Notes under the pieces: model-generated | The model's input: only the letters and a program-made list of their open reading frames with translations | Databases searched by the model: none | Told to the model about the DNA's origin: nothing | Program-made: the position numbers and the translations under genes | Assembly: GCF_017912555.1 (NCBI RefSeq) | Contig: NZ_JAERSD010000008.1 | Coordinates: forward strand, 87,846-151,845 | Reading direction: 5' to 3' | DNA from: Bacillus sp. REN3 | Lineage (GTDB): Bacteria > Bacillota > Bacilli > Bacillales > Cytobacillaceae | Length of the DNA: 64,000 bases | Part shown: positions 18,504 to 28,149 of the stretch, piece by piece | How the letters are laid out: every line of letters starts with the position of its first letter | Numbering within the stretch: position 1 is the stretch's first letter

Positions 18504-19682
18504 TTAATTTTTGCTTCCCGCGCGGGTAAACATTCCAAATGAGCGTTTGTAAAGGGTCCACCAGCCCGCTTTCTTGATGGATTGGTCAGCGACTAGCTGT
18601 GTTTCAGCAAGTGTTTTTCCGTCCTTCACGAGCTTCAGGGTCCCAACTTTGTCCCCTTTCTCAACTGGTGCCTTTAAGCTTTTGCTCAAAATGATCTTCT
18701 GCTTCACATCCTGGACATTCTCTCCTTTCCTTGTCAGAAGAGATACGCTTTCAGATGTCACAGCATTGATGGTACGCTTTTCACCCTTGCTGATCACGGC
18801 CTTTCCAAGAGGATGCCCTTTCTTGAACATAGGGTGGGATTGGTATTGGCTGAATGCGAAATCAAGCATTTTTGTTACTTGCGCGTTTCTTGCTTTCGAA
18901 GTAGGCGCACCGAAAACAACCGCGATTGCCCGCATTCCATCTTTCTGGGCGGTGGCTGTCAAACAATATTTTGCCTCAGTCGTGAATCCTGTTTTTAATC
19001 CATCGACCCCTGGATAGAAACGGACCAGCTTATTTGTATTCACTAGCCAGAACTTCTTGTCTGAATCTTCCCGGAGATAATCCTCATATGTCCCAGTGAA
19101 CTTCGTTATTTTTTCATATTTCAGCAGTTCTTTCGCCATTATTGCCATATCGTAGGCAGTACTGTAATGACCTTTGACTGGAAGTCCTGTTGTATTTTTA
19201 AAAACAGTGTTTCTCAAGCCCAATTCTTTCGCTTTGTCATTCATCATCTTGACAAATGCTTCTTCCGATCCGCCAATCTGCTCAGCCATCGCTACGGACG
19301 CATCATTGCCCGATCCAATTGCAATGCCCTTCAGCATTTGTTCGACAGTCATTTCTTCTCCTGCCGCAAGGAAAATCTGTGATCCTCCCATTGAGGCGGC
19401 ATATTCACTCGTCCGGACCTTTTCGTCCATTTTCAGCCTGCCTTCATCGAGTGCTTCCATAATAAGTAGCATGGTCATGATTTTTGTCATGCTTGCTGGC
19501 GGCAATTTTTCATTGCTGTTTTTTTCGAATAAAACCTTGCCTGTATCGCGTTCAATCAGGATGGCAGACCTGGATTCGTCCGCAAGGTTTGGTTTGCCTT
19601 CTTTTGCATAGCCTGCAGGAATCCCGAATGTGAAGCATATGAAAAAAACAAGCATGAGTGATCCGATTTTTTTGAGATTCAT
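18504..19682 (-). CDS. dacF: D-alanyl-D-alanine carboxypeptidase DacF
   Basis: This 392-residue penicillin-binding protein has a signal peptide (cleavage near AGYAKEG), the SxxK motif as SMTK, SGN in IGSGNDAS, and KTG in GLKTGFTTEAK. DacF works with DacB in adjusting cortex cross-linking and is a forespore gene in B. subtilis, where it lies upstream of spoIIA as here. The ATG at 19682 follows AGGAGG at 9 bases; the longer frame upstream has no support. The 350 bases between dacF and spoIIAA hold the spoIIA promoter and one unexplained short plus-strand frame. Confidence 0.95.
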   Translation of the reverse strand: MNLKKIGSLMLVFFICFTFGIPAGYAKEGKPNLADESRSAILIERDTGKVLFEKNSNEKLPPASMTKIMTMLLIMEALDEGRLKMDEKVRTSEYAASMGGSQIFLAAGEEMTVEQMLKGIAIGSGNDASVAMAEQIGGSEEAFVKMMNDKAKELGLRNTVFKNTTGLPVKGHYSTAYDMAIMAKELLKYEKITKFTGTYEDYLREDSDKKFWLVNTNKLVRFYPGVDGLKTGFTTEAKYCLTATAQKDGMRAIAVVFGAPTSKARNAQVTKMLDFAFSQYQSHPMFKKGHPLGKAVISKGEKRTINAVTSESVSLLTRKGENVQDVKQKIILSKSLKAPVEKGDKVGTLKLVKDGKTLAETQLVADQSIKKAGWWTLYKRSFGMFTRAGSKN

Positions 19683-19751
19683 GGACATAACCCTCCTATC
19701 TTTATAGGGATCATTTTTTCCAACAAATCCATTTTTATACAGGCTAATAAC

Positions 19752-19780
19752 AAAAAGCCCACTGGATTCCTCCAGGGGGC
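19752..19780 (-). terminator. Terminator upstream of dacF
   Basis: GCCC-CTGGA and TCCAG-GGGC arms (19757-19780) fold with a short loop and T residues follow on the minus strand. It is separate from the pdp terminator 350 bases upstream, so it would end a transcript that starts inside the repeat-bearing gap at 19.8-20.1 kb. Confidence 0.65.
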
Positions 19781-19867
19781 AGAAAATGCAGTCACTCCCT
19801 TCCCATTGCTTCAATAAATTTATTGCATTCACTCTAAGGGATAGATGCCAGCAAACAGACTTTTTTT

Positions 19868-20040
19868 CGTACCCTTTTGCTCCTCCTGGGACCCCTTTTG
19901 GGAGCGAGACGACCCTTTGCGGTACCTTTTCTCTCTTCCTAGAAGCCCTTTGGGAGCGAGACGACCCTTATTTGTCTTTCCGGGATACCTTTTGGGCTCT
20001 ATCCGACCTCGTTCGTGTCCAGGAATCCTTCGGACTCTAC
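19868..20040. repeat. Imperfect short direct-repeat array between pdp and dacF
   Basis: Two almost identical copies of a 19-mer ending in GGGAGCGAGACGACCCTT lie at about 19896-19917 and 19948-19969, 52 bases apart. More diverged copies (CTTTTGGGCTCTATCCGACC and CCTTCGGACTCTAC) follow at about 42 and 32 bases. The unit pairs a CC-TTT-GGG core with an AGCGAGACGACC stretch. It is an intergenic repeat; a 72-codon minus frame across it is arginine/lysine rich and is probably incidental. Confidence 0.6.
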
Positions 20041-20130
20041 TCATCATGTAAGTTCCTATTCTCCTTTCTCCGGTTCCTTTTTTGGAGTTATTTAGGAACT
20101 TTCAAGCTTTCCTTATTACAAATATCAAAA

Positions 20131-20156
20131 AAGGAGCGAGACTGTGCTCGCTCCTT
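20131..20156 (-). terminator. Terminator of the drm-punA-pdp operon
   Basis: AAGGAGCGAG (20131-20140) and CTCGCTCCTT (20147-20156) form a 10-bp stem with a 6-base loop, followed by TTTTTT on the minus strand, 12 bases after the pdp stop. Confidence 0.92.
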
Positions 20157-20168
20157 CAATCCGAAAAG

Positions 20169-21473
20169 TTATTCTGTTATTTCTCCGTGTACGAGGATTG
20201 GTGCTTCGACGTGCTCACCAGTAACTTTGATATTCTCGTAAAGCTTCTCTTTCACTTCGTTCACATCTTCAAAATTACTGTAAATCGTCAGCAGGGATTC
20301 TCCCTTTTCAACTTTGTCACCAATCTTCTTCCGAAGCATTAGACCGACAGCAAGGTCGATTTCCGATTCCTTTGTCGCTCTTCCGGCACCAAGCAGCATG
20401 GCCGCAGTACCGACTTCATCAGCAATGATTTCCGATACGTATCCAGCTTCCTTCGCTTCAAGCTCGAAAGTGTATTTTGCCTGTGGCAGTCTTGTTGGGT
20501 CATCTACCACGGAAGCATCGCCGCCTTGTGAACTTAGAAACACTTTGAAAGTCTCAAGGGCAGTGCCATTCTTGATGACTTCTTCAAGCATTTTGCGTGC
20601 TTCATCTAGGGAGCCAGCTTTTCCGGCAAGGAAAACCATATGGCTGCCTAGTGTCAGGCACAGTTCTGTCAAATCCTCTGGACCTTCCCCTTTCAAGGTA
20701 TCGATTGCTTCCTTGACTTCAAGCGCGTTGCCAATTGCGTATCCCAGCGGCTGGCTCATGTCTGAAATGACTGCCATTGTCCTTCGTCCGACGTTATTTC
20801 CGATGCGTACCATCGCCTTTGCAAGTTCACGGGAATCTTCAAGCGTCTTCATGAAAGCGCCAGCGCCAGTCTTCACATCGAGAACGATTGCATCAGCACC
20901 TGCAGCGATTTTCTTGCTCATGATTGAACTCGCGATCAAAGGAATGCTATCAACTGTCGCAGTGACATCCCGAAGTGAATAAAGTTTTTTATCTGCCGGG
21001 GTAAGGTTTCCGCTTTGTCCAATGACAGCGATTTTATTTTTATTGACAAGGTTTATGAACTCTTCATTGTCTATTTCAACATGGAAGCCTTCTACCGATT
21101 CCAGCTTGTCGATTGTTCCGCCTGTGTGTCCAAGGCCGCGGCCAGACATCTTTGCGACCGGGACACCTACAGCAGCGACAAGCGGCCCAAGTACTAATGT
21201 CGTTGTATCGCCTACGCCGCCAGTTGAGTGCTTATCGACTTTGACGCCTTCGATTTTTGAAAGGTCGATTTGATCACCGGATTCGACCATCGCCATCGTC
21301 AAGTCTGCCCGTTCGTTTTCGGACATCCCCTGGAAAAAGATCGCCATTGTCAAGGCGCTGACCTGATAATCCGGAATTGTCCCTGCAGTATAGCCATCGA
21401 TGAAAAATTTGATCTCTTCTGTTGTCAATTCATGTCCATCACGTTTTTTTTCAATAATGTCAACCATTCGCAT
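20169..21473 (-). CDS. pdp: Pyrimidine-nucleoside phosphorylase
   Basis: The 434-residue enzyme splits uridine, thymidine and deoxyuridine with phosphate. Family signatures are the [13 protein letters not shown] phosphate loop near residue 80 and the [18 protein letters not shown] signature near 107. The ATG at 21473 gives the usual [13 protein letters not shown] start. It is the last gene of drm-punA-pdp; in B. subtilis pdp is instead in the dra-nupC-pdp operon, so the salvage genes are combined differently here. Confidence 0.96.
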   Translation of the reverse strand: MRMVDIIEKKRDGHELTTEEIKFFIDGYTAGTIPDYQVSALTMAIFFQGMSENERADLTMAMVESGDQIDLSKIEGVKVDKHSTGGVGDTTTLVLGPLVAAVGVPVAKMSGRGLGHTGGTIDKLESVEGFHVEIDNEEFINLVNKNKIAVIGQSGNLTPADKKLYSLRDVTATVDSIPLIASSIMSKKIAAGADAIVLDVKTGAGAFMKTLEDSRELAKAMVRIGNNVGRRTMAVISDMSQPLGYAIGNALEVKEAIDTLKGEGPEDLTELCLTLGSHMVFLAGKAGSLDEARKMLEEVIKNGTALETFKVFLSSQGGDASVVDDPTRLPQAKYTFELEAKEAGYVSEIIADEVGTAAMLLGAGRATKESEIDLAVGLMLRKKIGDKVEKGESLLTIYSNFEDVNEVKEKLYENIKVTGEHVEAPILVHGEITE

Positions 21474-21514
21474 CATTATCACCACTTTTTCATATTTGGC
21501 GGGGCAGCTATCTT

Positions 21515-22339
21515 TTACTCTTCCCCAATGGACTTCACAATTTCATTCACCAGCAGCAAGAAGCTGGATTTCACTTTTTCAGTCGTTTCAATCACTTCGT
21601 CATGGCTCAACGGCTGATCAAGAATCCCGGCTGCCATGTTCGAAATGCAGGAGATGCCAAGAACCTCGATGCCAGAGTGTTTTGCAACAATGACTTCCGG
21701 CACCGTCGACATTCCGACTGCATCGCCGCCCATTGTCCGGATCATCCTCACTTCTGCCGGAGTTTCATAAACCGGTCCGGGATTTCCGAAGTAAACTCCT
21801 TCACGTACGGTGATGTTCTGTTTCACGGCAACGGTTTTAGCCATTTCCCTCAGCTTCTTTGAATATGCTTCGCTCATATCAGGGAAGCGTACGCCAAAAC
21901 GTGAATCATTCGGACCAATCAGAGGGTTTGTTCCCATATTATTGATATGGTCAGTAATGATCATTAAATCTCCCGGCTCAAAGCTTTCGTTCACTCCGCC
22001 TGCAGCATTTGTCACTATCAGCTTTCCGATGCCAAGCTCCTTCATTACCCGGACTGGGAATGTAACCTTTTCCATGCTGTAGCCTTCATAAAAGTGGAAC
22101 CTGCCTTGCATCGCGATAACTTCGACTCCGCTCAGGCGGCCACTGACAAGCTGTCCTGCGTGGCCTTCCACCGTCGAAACAGGAAAACCAGGGATTTCGT
22201 TGTAAGGAATCTTGACTGGATTTTCGATGTCATCGGCAAGCACGCCGAGGCCGGAGCCAAGGATCAAGCCTATTGCCGGCTGCCCCTTGATTTTATTTTT
22301 TATGAAAGATGCCGCTGTTTCAATTTGATTGTAATCCAT
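21515..22339 (-). CDS. punA: Purine-nucleoside phosphorylase (PunA/PNP I type)
   Basis: The 274-residue enzyme cleaves guanosine and inosine and their deoxy forms. Motifs: [12 protein letters not shown] phosphate site near residue 28, GRFHFYEGY near 80, TNAAGGVN near 111 and the [15 protein letters not shown] signature near 215. Start ATG 22339 follows GGGGTG. It directly follows phosphopentomutase (12 bases), so ribose 1-phosphate released here is converted by the upstream product. Confidence 0.96.
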   Translation of the reverse strand: MDYNQIETAASFIKNKIKGQPAIGLILGSGLGVLADDIENPVKIPYNEIPGFPVSTVEGHAGQLVSGRLSGVEVIAMQGRFHFYEGYSMEKVTFPVRVMKELGIGKLIVTNAAGGVNESFEPGDLMIITDHINNMGTNPLIGPNDSRFGVRFPDMSEAYSKKLREMAKTVAVKQNITVREGVYFGNPGPVYETPAEVRMIRTMGGDAVGMSTVPEVIVAKHSGIEVLGISCISNMAAGILDQPLSHDEVIETTEKVKSSFLLLVNEIVKSIGEE

Positions 22340-22351
22340 GAATTTCACCCC

Positions 22352-23533
22352 TTATTTCAATTCCTTCAGGAAGCTGGTGCCATAATCAGGCATTTTCACG
22401 CTGAAGTTCTCTGCAATGGTAGCGCCAATATCAGCAAATGTCTTTCTAACCGGCAGTTCTTTGCCTTCTGCCATCCGCTTGGAATATACAAGAAGCGGCA
22501 CATATTCACGGGTATGGTCAGTTCCGTGATGGACTGGATCGTTCCCATGGTCAGCGGTGATGATTAAAAGGTCATCCTCACGCATCTTCGAGAAGACTTC
22601 AGGCAGGCGCGCATCATATTCTTCAAGCGCTTTTCCATAGCCTTCGGGATCCCGGCGGTGTCCGAACAATGCATCGAAATCAACAAGATTCAAAAAGCTC
22701 AATCCTTTGAAATCCTGGTCGAGCGTCTGGATCAATTTATCCATGCCGTCCATATTGGAAATGGTTCGCAGTGAGTCTGTCACACCTTCTCCATCATATA
22801 TATCGGAAATTTTCCCAATCGCCAATACATCCAGCCCTGCATCCTTCATTTCGTTCATGACTGTCCTGCCAAAAGGCTTAAGTGCGTAATCATGACGGTT
22901 GGATGTACGTTTGAAGTTCCCTGGCTGACCGATGAATGGTCTCGCGATGACTCTTCCAACCATATACTTTTCATCAAGAGTCAGTTCACGGGCAATCTTG
23001 CAGATATTATATAATTCATCGATAGGGATGATTTCTTCATGTGCAGCAATCTGCAAAACGGAATCTGCAGAAGTATAAACAATCAAAGCACCCGTTTTCA
23101 TATGTTCTTCGCCAAGTTCCACAAGAATTTCTGTTCCGCTTGCCGGCTTGTTCCCGATTACTTTCCTTCCTGTGCGCTGTTCAAGTTCGGAAATCAATTC
23201 CGCAGGGAATCCTTCTGGAAAGACCTGAAATGGCGTCTGGATATTCAAACCCATGATTTCCCAATGTCCTGTCATCGTATCCTTCCCGTTTGAGGCTTCT
23301 TCCATTTTCGTATAGTACGCCAGCGGTTTCTTGACAGGATCGATTCCTTTGATTCCTTCGATGTTGCTCAGCCCAAGCTTGCCCATGTTCGGCATCTTCA
23401 GGCCATTCATTTTCTCGGCAATATGCCCAAGTGTATTTGCACCTTTATCGCCAAATCGTTCTGCATCCGGTGCTTCCCCAATCCCTACCGAATCCATTAC
23501 GACCAAAAATACCCTGTTGTATGTAGTTGACAT
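22352..23533 (-). CDS. deoB: Phosphopentomutase
   Basis: The 393-residue alkaline-phosphatase-superfamily enzyme interconverts (deoxy)ribose 1- and 5-phosphates. Seen: the metal site and start [17 protein letters not shown], the [19 protein letters not shown] segment near residue 285, and [19 protein letters not shown] near 325. Known as drm in B. subtilis. GAGGAGG precedes the start. It is the first gene of the nucleoside operon; an 18-base palindrome lies about 100 bases upstream. Confidence 0.97.
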   Translation of the reverse strand: MSTTYNRVFLVVMDSVGIGEAPDAERFGDKGANTLGHIAEKMNGLKMPNMGKLGLSNIEGIKGIDPVKKPLAYYTKMEEASNGKDTMTGHWEIMGLNIQTPFQVFPEGFPAELISELEQRTGRKVIGNKPASGTEILVELGEEHMKTGALIVYTSADSVLQIAAHEEIIPIDELYNICKIARELTLDEKYMVGRVIARPFIGQPGNFKRTSNRHDYALKPFGRTVMNEMKDAGLDVLAIGKISDIYDGEGVTDSLRTISNMDGMDKLIQTLDQDFKGLSFLNLVDFDALFGHRRDPEGYGKALEEYDARLPEVFSKMREDDLLIITADHGNDPVHHGTDHTREYVPLLVYSKRMAEGKELPVRKTFADIGATIAENFSVKMPDYGTSFLKELK

Positions 23534-23631
23534 ACGATTTTCCTCCTCACCAATTAAATGAATGCGTTTGCAACTGCAATATCAATTGTATGTTACCCTT
23601 TTTGTTCTACGCTAATCTCTAAACTTCTTAT

Positions 23632-23649
23632 ATGTCAGAAGTCTGACAT
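23632..23649. promoter_or_regulatory. Palindromic operator candidate upstream of deoB
   Basis: ATGTCAGA (23632-23639) and TCTGACAT (23642-23649) form a perfect 8+8 inverted repeat with a 2-base centre, in an AT-rich region between the xerD terminator and deoB. Such short perfect symmetry without a T-run suggests a repressor site. A cre-like TGCAAACGCATTCA sequence (12 of 14) also lies on the minus strand near 23560-23575, fitting carbon catabolite control. Both are unproven. Confidence 0.5.
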
Positions 23650-23684
23650 CTTTATTTTACTAAATTAAAATAAAAACACAAGAA

Positions 23685-23713
23685 AAAAAGCTGGACATTT
23701 GGACCAGCTTTTT
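23685..23713 (-). terminator. Terminator of xerD
   Basis: AAAAAGCTGG (23685-23694) and CCAGCTTTTT (23704-23713) form a 10-bp stem with a 9-base loop and long T-run on the minus strand after xerD. Confidence 0.93.
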
Positions 23714-23731
23714 GACAATTCTATGAAACAA

Positions 23732-24631
23732 TCACGCTCGTGGATGAAATTTTGTATAGACATCCTTTAAACGAGTCTTTGTTACATGTGTATATATTTG
23801 CGTGGTGGAGATGTCGGCATGACCCAGCATTTCCTGGACTGCCCGTAAATCGGCCCCGTTTTCCAGCAAATGGGTCGCAAAGGAGTGCCTGAGTGTGTGA
23901 GGTGTCAATTCCTTATGGATCCCCGCCTCCATTGCCAGCCTCTTTAAAATCTTCCAGAATCCCTGCCTTGTCAAACCTTTTCCATGGTGGTTCAAAAACA
24001 AGGACTCATCGCGATGCTTTTTCGAAACGAGCTTCGGCCTGCCCTTCTCAAGATACTTCTCAATCGCATCGGAGGCTGTTTTCCCTATCGGGATGATTCG
24101 TTCCTTGCTTCCTTTTCCCATGCAGCGGATAAATCCCATCGTCAAATGGACATCTGATAGCTTCAGGCTGATTAATTCGCTTACCCTGATTCCTGTTGCG
24201 TAAAGCATCTCGAGCATCGCTTTATCCCGATATCCGAAATGGTCAGTCAGCTTTGGGGTCTCGAGCAGCGTCTCCACCTCTTCCATGCTCAGCACTTTTG
24301 GCAGGGACCGTTCATGCTGCGGACTTTCAATATGGACAGTCGGGTCATGGTCAACCGCCTTTTCCCTGAGCAGGAAATGGTGGAAGGCACGAATCGAAGC
24401 AATATGCCTTGCGATTGTTTTGGATGATTTCCCTCCATCCTTCAATTGACCCAAAAAATGGATAATGTGAGGGCGCTGAACCATATTCAGGCTATCGAGC
24501 TTTTCAACCGTTTTCAAATAGGAAATATAGCTATTCAAATCTCGTCTGTATGAAACAATCGTATTTTTGGAAAGTCCTTTTTCAACAATTAAAAAGTGAA
24601 TAAAGTCTTCAAGCCTGTATTCCATATTCAT
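23732..24631 (-). CDS. xerD: Site-specific tyrosine recombinase XerD
   Basis: The 299-residue recombinase resolves chromosome dimers at dif with XerC. It has the N-terminal SAM-like DNA-binding part ([20 protein letters not shown]) and the catalytic residues Arg in ATGIRVSEL, Lys in GKGSKER, the [12 protein letters not shown] box, His in [14 protein letters not shown] and the nucleophile Tyr in the last. The start overlaps the yqzK stop (TAATG); an ATG two codons on, with GGAGAG at 8 bases, is an alternative. Confidence 0.97.
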   Translation of the reverse strand: MNMEYRLEDFIHFLIVEKGLSKNTIVSYRRDLNSYISYLKTVEKLDSLNMVQRPHIIHFLGQLKDGGKSSKTIARHIASIRAFHHFLLREKAVDHDPTVHIESPQHERSLPKVLSMEEVETLLETPKLTDHFGYRDKAMLEMLYATGIRVSELISLKLSDVHLTMGFIRCMGKGSKERIIPIGKTASDAIEKYLEKGRPKLVSKKHRDESLFLNHHGKGLTRQGFWKILKRLAMEAGIHKELTPHTLRHSFATHLLENGADLRAVQEMLGHADISTTQIYTHVTKTRLKDVYTKFHPRA

Positions 24632-24858
24632 TACTCTCCATTCAAATAAAACAGCAGCAGCCTGTCAAGCATACTCCCTTCTTCACCGGCAGCATCGCCT
24701 GAAACCTTGATGGCCGCCCCTTCTGGTGGGTCATATTTATGATAACTCTCATATTCTTCATTAATCCACATGATACCATAATAAAATAAGATTGTGCATC
24801 CGGTGAATAAGATAAAAACCTTCAAAGTATGTAAAACAAGTCCAAGCCATGTCCTCAT
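24631..24858 (-). CDS. yqzK: YqzK family protein (DUF4227), single-pass membrane protein
   Basis: The 75-residue protein has one membrane helix with the conserved [17 protein letters not shown] segment and then [12 protein letters not shown], matching YqzK of B. subtilis. Start ATG 24858 has GGAGG 8 bases upstream. It sits between fur and xerD as in B. subtilis and overlaps xerD by one base. Function unknown. Confidence 0.9.
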   Translation of the reverse strand: MRTWLGLVLHTLKVFILFTGCTILFYYGIMWINEEYESYHKYDPPEGAAIKVSGDAAGEEGSMLDRLLLFYLNGE

Positions 24859-24996
24859 ATTCCCTGCCTCCGTCCCTAATCTGTTACTAACAGGGTATGC
24901 CAGCTTGGACAATAAATATACCTGCTTCACCGGGCTTTTTCCGATGGCAAGACTATCTTGACTTTTGTTTGAATCAAAGAATCGCAGCCAAAAGAA

Positions 24997-25024
24997 AAAC
25001 CTTTTCCCGGCGGGAAAAGGTTTT
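24997..25024 (-). terminator. Terminator of fur
   Basis: A palindromic AACCTTTTCCCG / CGGGAAAAGGTT hairpin right after the fur stop, with T-runs on the minus strand. Confidence 0.92.
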
Positions 25025-25028
25025 GTTA

Positions 25029-25487
25029 TCATTCGGATACAACCGCTTCTTTTTCCTGGCATCGATGGCAGATACCATGGAAAGTGAGGCGATGGTCTTT
25101 TATTTTAAACTTCCAGTCTCTTTCAACGATCTCCTCGACATCTTCAAGCAGGTCATCCTGAATTTCATCAACAGCCCCGCATTCAATGCAAACAAGATGG
25201 TGATGGAAATGGGCTGCCCCTTCCTGGCGGAGATCATAGCGGGACACACCGTCCCCAAAATTAATTTTATCGACGATTTTCAATTCCGTCAGCAATTCCA
25301 GTGTCCGATAAACGGTCGCCAATCCTATTTCAGGAGATTTTTCTTTTACAAGCAAATATACGTCCTCTGCACTTAAGTGATCTTCTTCATGTTCAAGCAA
25401 CACACGAACAGTAGCCTCGCGCTGCGGTGTCAACTTATAGCTGGACGAATGCAGCTGTTTCTTGATTCTCTCGATCCTTGTTTCCAT
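25029..25487 (-). CDS. fur: Ferric uptake regulator Fur
   Basis: The 152-residue winged-helix repressor uses Fe(II). It has the DNA-recognition helix stretch EIGLATVYRTLELL near residues 52-65, the metal-binding HFHHHLVCIECG segment near 93-104 and a second CHRC pair near 140, which completes the structural zinc site. A TTGATT-17-TATAAT promoter with an adjacent PerR-like box lies upstream. Confidence 0.96.
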   Translation of the reverse strand: METRIERIKKQLHSSSYKLTPQREATVRVLLEHEEDHLSAEDVYLLVKEKSPEIGLATVYRTLELLTELKIVDKINFGDGVSRYDLRQEGAAHFHHHLVCIECGAVDEIQDDLLEDVEEIVERDWKFKIKDHRLTFHGICHRCQEKEAVVSE

Positions 25488-25520
25488 TTCGATATCTCAC
25501 TCCCCTGCCACTGTTCTTAT

Positions 25521-25565
25521 ATTATAACAGGGTAGGGATTGAGAATCAAAATAAAATTATTACAA
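25521..25565 (-). promoter_or_regulatory. Promoter of fur with a PerR-like box
   Basis: On the minus strand TTGATT (25544-25549) and TATAAT (25521-25526) are 17 bases apart, a strong sigma-A promoter. Directly upstream, 25551-25565 matches the PerR box TTATAATNATTATAA at 11 of 14 positions. In B. subtilis fur is PerR-controlled. The promoter is clear; the box is a candidate. Confidence 0.65.
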
Positions 25566-25603
25566 ACTAGAAACGATACTTGTTCTTAAATAATAATCAT
25601 TTT

Positions 25604-26245
25604 TCACTTAACCGAATTGATAACTGCCTTCAGCAATACAGGGGAAAGGTAGGCTTCAACTGCTGCAGCGACTGCAAGAATCATAATCGCAGAGGCAAAA
25701 GTGGCCATGTATCTGAGAAATTGCGGCATGATTGGCTGGCTGATCTTTTTCACGAATTGATTGCGGATCATCTTCAGCGAGAAAGTGACCGCCATTGCAG
25801 CTGTAATAATAAAGACAGGAATAATAAGGAAGTTCTGCGGCAAGATGGATACGAAAGAAAGCAAAAATCCATCCCATCCCATCTGGTTTACCAGGAAGCC
25901 GACTGTAAAGCCGACAACCATCCCTTTCAGGAACAATAGAACCAGGATGACCGGAAGGCCGATGATTGACACGCCCAATATCCAGATCAATCCGATGAAT
26001 TTCCCATTATGCATAAAACTTTGCAGGAAAAGGTCACGGCCCGCTGCCACTTTTCCCGTAGCTGCCTGTCCAAAAAATTGTGACAGGTAATAGAACAAAT
26101 CTTCCTTCTGGGTGAAGCTGAGGCTATTAACAATCACAGCGCCAAAAATGACACCCATCAAAAATAAGACAATGACAAATAAGTAGATTGAGGAATACTC
26201 TCGAAAATGGATTGCTGCGATGTCCTGGTACTTTCTTTTCTTCAT
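25604..26245 (-). CDS. spoIIM: Stage II sporulation protein M
   Basis: The 213-residue protein has about five membrane helices and the SpoIIM family pattern (FVIVLFLMGVIFGAVIVNSL near residue 22, then SILPQNFLIIPVF near 133). SpoIIM is part of the SpoIID-M-P machine that drives septal peptidoglycan remodelling and engulfment. It lies upstream of fur as in B. subtilis. Confidence 0.95.
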   Translation of the reverse strand: MKKRKYQDIAAIHFREYSSIYLFVIVLFLMGVIFGAVIVNSLSFTQKEDLFYYLSQFFGQAATGKVAAGRDLFLQSFMHNGKFIGLIWILGVSIIGLPVILVLLFLKGMVVGFTVGFLVNQMGWDGFLLSFVSILPQNFLIIPVFIITAAMAVTFSLKMIRNQFVKKISQPIMPQFLRYMATFASAIMILAVAAAVEAYLSPVLLKAVINSVK

Positions 26246-26326
26246 TTATTCTTCCTCCTGCATATTGGTTACTACATTTATATGCCAGGACAAGAATTCT
26301 ATGACTTGGTGCATTATTTGACCAGG

Positions 26327-26356
26327 AAAAAAATCCAGCCATTTACGGCCGGATTT
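26327..26356 (-). terminator. Terminator after the EndoQ-type gene
   Basis: AAATCCAGCC (26331-26340) and GGCCGGATTT (26347-26356) pair with one G-T, loop of 6, with a T-run on the minus strand. It overlaps the gene's stop codon. Confidence 0.85.
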
Positions 26357-27521
26357 AGCTATCAGCGACTTTTCCGTATTTCCCTCCTCCTCCGGCATGG
26401 AAGTCAAGACTGCCCTGCCGTGCTTTATCAATGATTATGGCAATCCTCTCAGGGATAACTTTTTTGATTGATTCAAACGGAACAGAGTGGAGAACAGCCA
26501 TTTCCGTCCCAAAATTGTCGAGCAGCTTCTCCAGCATTTTCGGCCCTAAGCCAGGTATGAATTCCAAAGGTACCTGATGGACATAAGGTGGCCTGCTGCC
26601 TGTTCCTGCCGCTGCAGTTTTAAGTTCCGAAATCCGGTCTGCAACTCCCTTTATCTTTTTAGAAGACCCGCAATGCAGGCAAATTCCTGACTCCGGGCCG
26701 CTGTAGATGAAACATTCAGCGCACACAGTCTGGTGATACTTTCCAAGCTTGGGATCGAGACCATAATTCGCCAGGATCCGCCTGCCCCCTTCTTGCTTTA
26801 GCGCCAGCTCAAGCTCGCGAAAAGACGCCTCTTCCATCTCTATTTTCTGGTATTCTCTAGCGATTTTACCCAAGGAGTGCGCATCCGAGTTTGAAAGGAA
26901 GGAATAACCGTGCAGTTCTGACAACTGGTCAGCCATCACCGTATCCGCACTCAATCCAAGTTCGATGCCATCAATCAGGTTTGGATCAAAAACCTCCGTC
27001 AAACTTTGCCTGACTCCTTTTCCGTATAAACTTTTGAAAGGAGTGAATACATGGGCTGGTATGAACAACCCACCAAGTGACTTGACCTTCTGCTGCAATT
27101 CCTTTCCAGATACATAAATTCTTTGTGAACTTAAATGAATATTCTTCAAATGGCGGGAAAGCCATCGCGAAAATTCCTTCATCGTTTGAAAATATGAAAA
27201 AAAACAGAGAACATGTATAGGGCCATTGGTATTTTCATCATTGATTTCCAATTCTGAACCAAGGATGATATTCATTCCGCCATACATCAACCCGCCTTCC
27301 CGATGCTCTTGAAGCTCTCCAGCCTCCATCAGCATTTCCATTTCTTCGAGCACTTCCGGTGAATGGCTGTCAATGATGCCAATCATGTCAAGTCCTTTAT
27401 GGTCCCTGGCATGATCGATGATTCGGCTGAATGTCAGTGTCTTGGCTCCGGTAATCTTGACGGCCCTTCCGGATTTGGTCCTGCCGATATGGATATGGAG
27501 ATCTGCGAAATATGCACCCAT
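26355..27521 (-). CDS. EndoQ-type PHP-domain DNA repair endonuclease (YqxK-like)
   Basis: The 388-residue protein has an N-terminal PHP metal-dependent domain (FADLHIHIG, then IIDSHSP and SNSDAHSLGKIAREY), a four-cysteine zinc finger (CAECFIYSGPESGICLHCG cut here to CAEC and CLHC, near residues 275-292) and a C-terminal helix-hairpin-helix region (FIPGLGPKMLEKLL). This order is that of endonuclease Q (TIGR00375 family), which nicks DNA 5' of deaminated bases. The ATG at 27521, two bases after the nudF stop, is the true start; the much longer frame upstream is only the shadow of nudF. Confidence 0.85.
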   Translation of the reverse strand: MGAYFADLHIHIGRTKSGRAVKITGAKTLTFSRIIDHARDHKGLDMIGIIDSHSPEVLEEMEMLMEAGELQEHREGGLMYGGMNIILGSELEINDENTNGPIHVLCFFSYFQTMKEFSRWLSRHLKNIHLSSQRIYVSGKELQQKVKSLGGLFIPAHVFTPFKSLYGKGVRQSLTEVFDPNLIDGIELGLSADTVMADQLSELHGYSFLSNSDAHSLGKIAREYQKIEMEEASFRELELALKQEGGRRILANYGLDPKLGKYHQTVCAECFIYSGPESGICLHCGSSKKIKGVADRISELKTAAAGTGSRPPYVHQVPLEFIPGLGPKMLEKLLDNFGTEMAVLHSVPFESIKKVIPERIAIIIDKARQGSLDFHAGGGGKYGKVADS

Positions 27522-27522
27522 T

Positions 27523-28074
27523 TTACTTTCCCAGCGCCTTTTGCAGCTGTAGATATTGAACTGCATAGATTGTTTTCGCATCATGGATTTTTTGATCCTT
27601 TGTGAGCTGTACCGCTTCTTCAAGTGATACTTCCATAAGATTGACAAATTCGTCTTCATCCGCAGCAGCGGCATTTTCTTTTTTCTCCAATCCAGCCGCC
27701 TTATAAATATGGATGATTTCATCAGCAAAACCTGGGGATGTGTAAAATGAGATAAGATATTCCATCTCTGTACAGCCATATCCGGTTTCCTCTTCCAGTT
27801 CCCGCGCAGCGCAAATTTCCGGCTGCTCGCCTGGCTCCAGCTTGCCTGCCGGAATTTCAATGATGGTCTTTTCCAGCGCTTTCCTGTATTGTTCAACCAT
27901 TACAATCTTATTATCTTCCGTGACAGGGATAACAGCGACAGCCCCTGGATGTTTCACTATCTCCCTTTTCGACGTATTCCCATTCGGGAGTTCCACTTCA
28001 TCAATTTGCAGACTGATCACTTTCCCGGAAAAAACTTGCTCCGTTTTTAATGTTCTTTCTTCCAGCGGTCCCAT
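27523..28074 (-). CDS. nudF: ADP-ribose pyrophosphatase NudF
   Basis: The 183-residue Nudix hydrolase has the full box GKLEPGEQPEICAARELEEETGY within residues 77-99 (G-5x-E-7x-REL-x-EE-x-G-Y). It hydrolyses ADP-ribose to AMP and ribose 5-phosphate. It precedes the EndoQ-type gene and is divergent from mciZ, as in B. subtilis (YqkG). Confidence 0.94.
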   Translation of the reverse strand: MGPLEERTLKTEQVFSGKVISLQIDEVELPNGNTSKREIVKHPGAVAVIPVTEDNKIVMVEQYRKALEKTIIEIPAGKLEPGEQPEICAARELEEETGYGCTEMEYLISFYTSPGFADEIIHIYKAAGLEKKENAAAADEDEFVNLMEVSLEEAVQLTKDQKIHDAKTIYAVQYLQLQKALGK

Positions 28075-28149
28075 TGCTTCTCACTCCTGTTCTAATCCGA
28101 TATCCAATGCTCATACATTTTACCATACTTACTTGAAGGGAGCAGGTGG

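Noticed and set aside
19829..20047. 72-codon Arg/Lys-rich minus-strand frame over the pdp-dacF repeats
   Set aside because: It follows from repeat composition; the ribosome site is weak and the peptide has no recognisable character.
26355..27896. A 513-codon frame that appears to give the EndoQ-type protein a long basic N-terminus
   Set aside because: The first 125 codons are the out-of-frame shadow of nudF; the real start is ATG 27521 right after the nudF stop.
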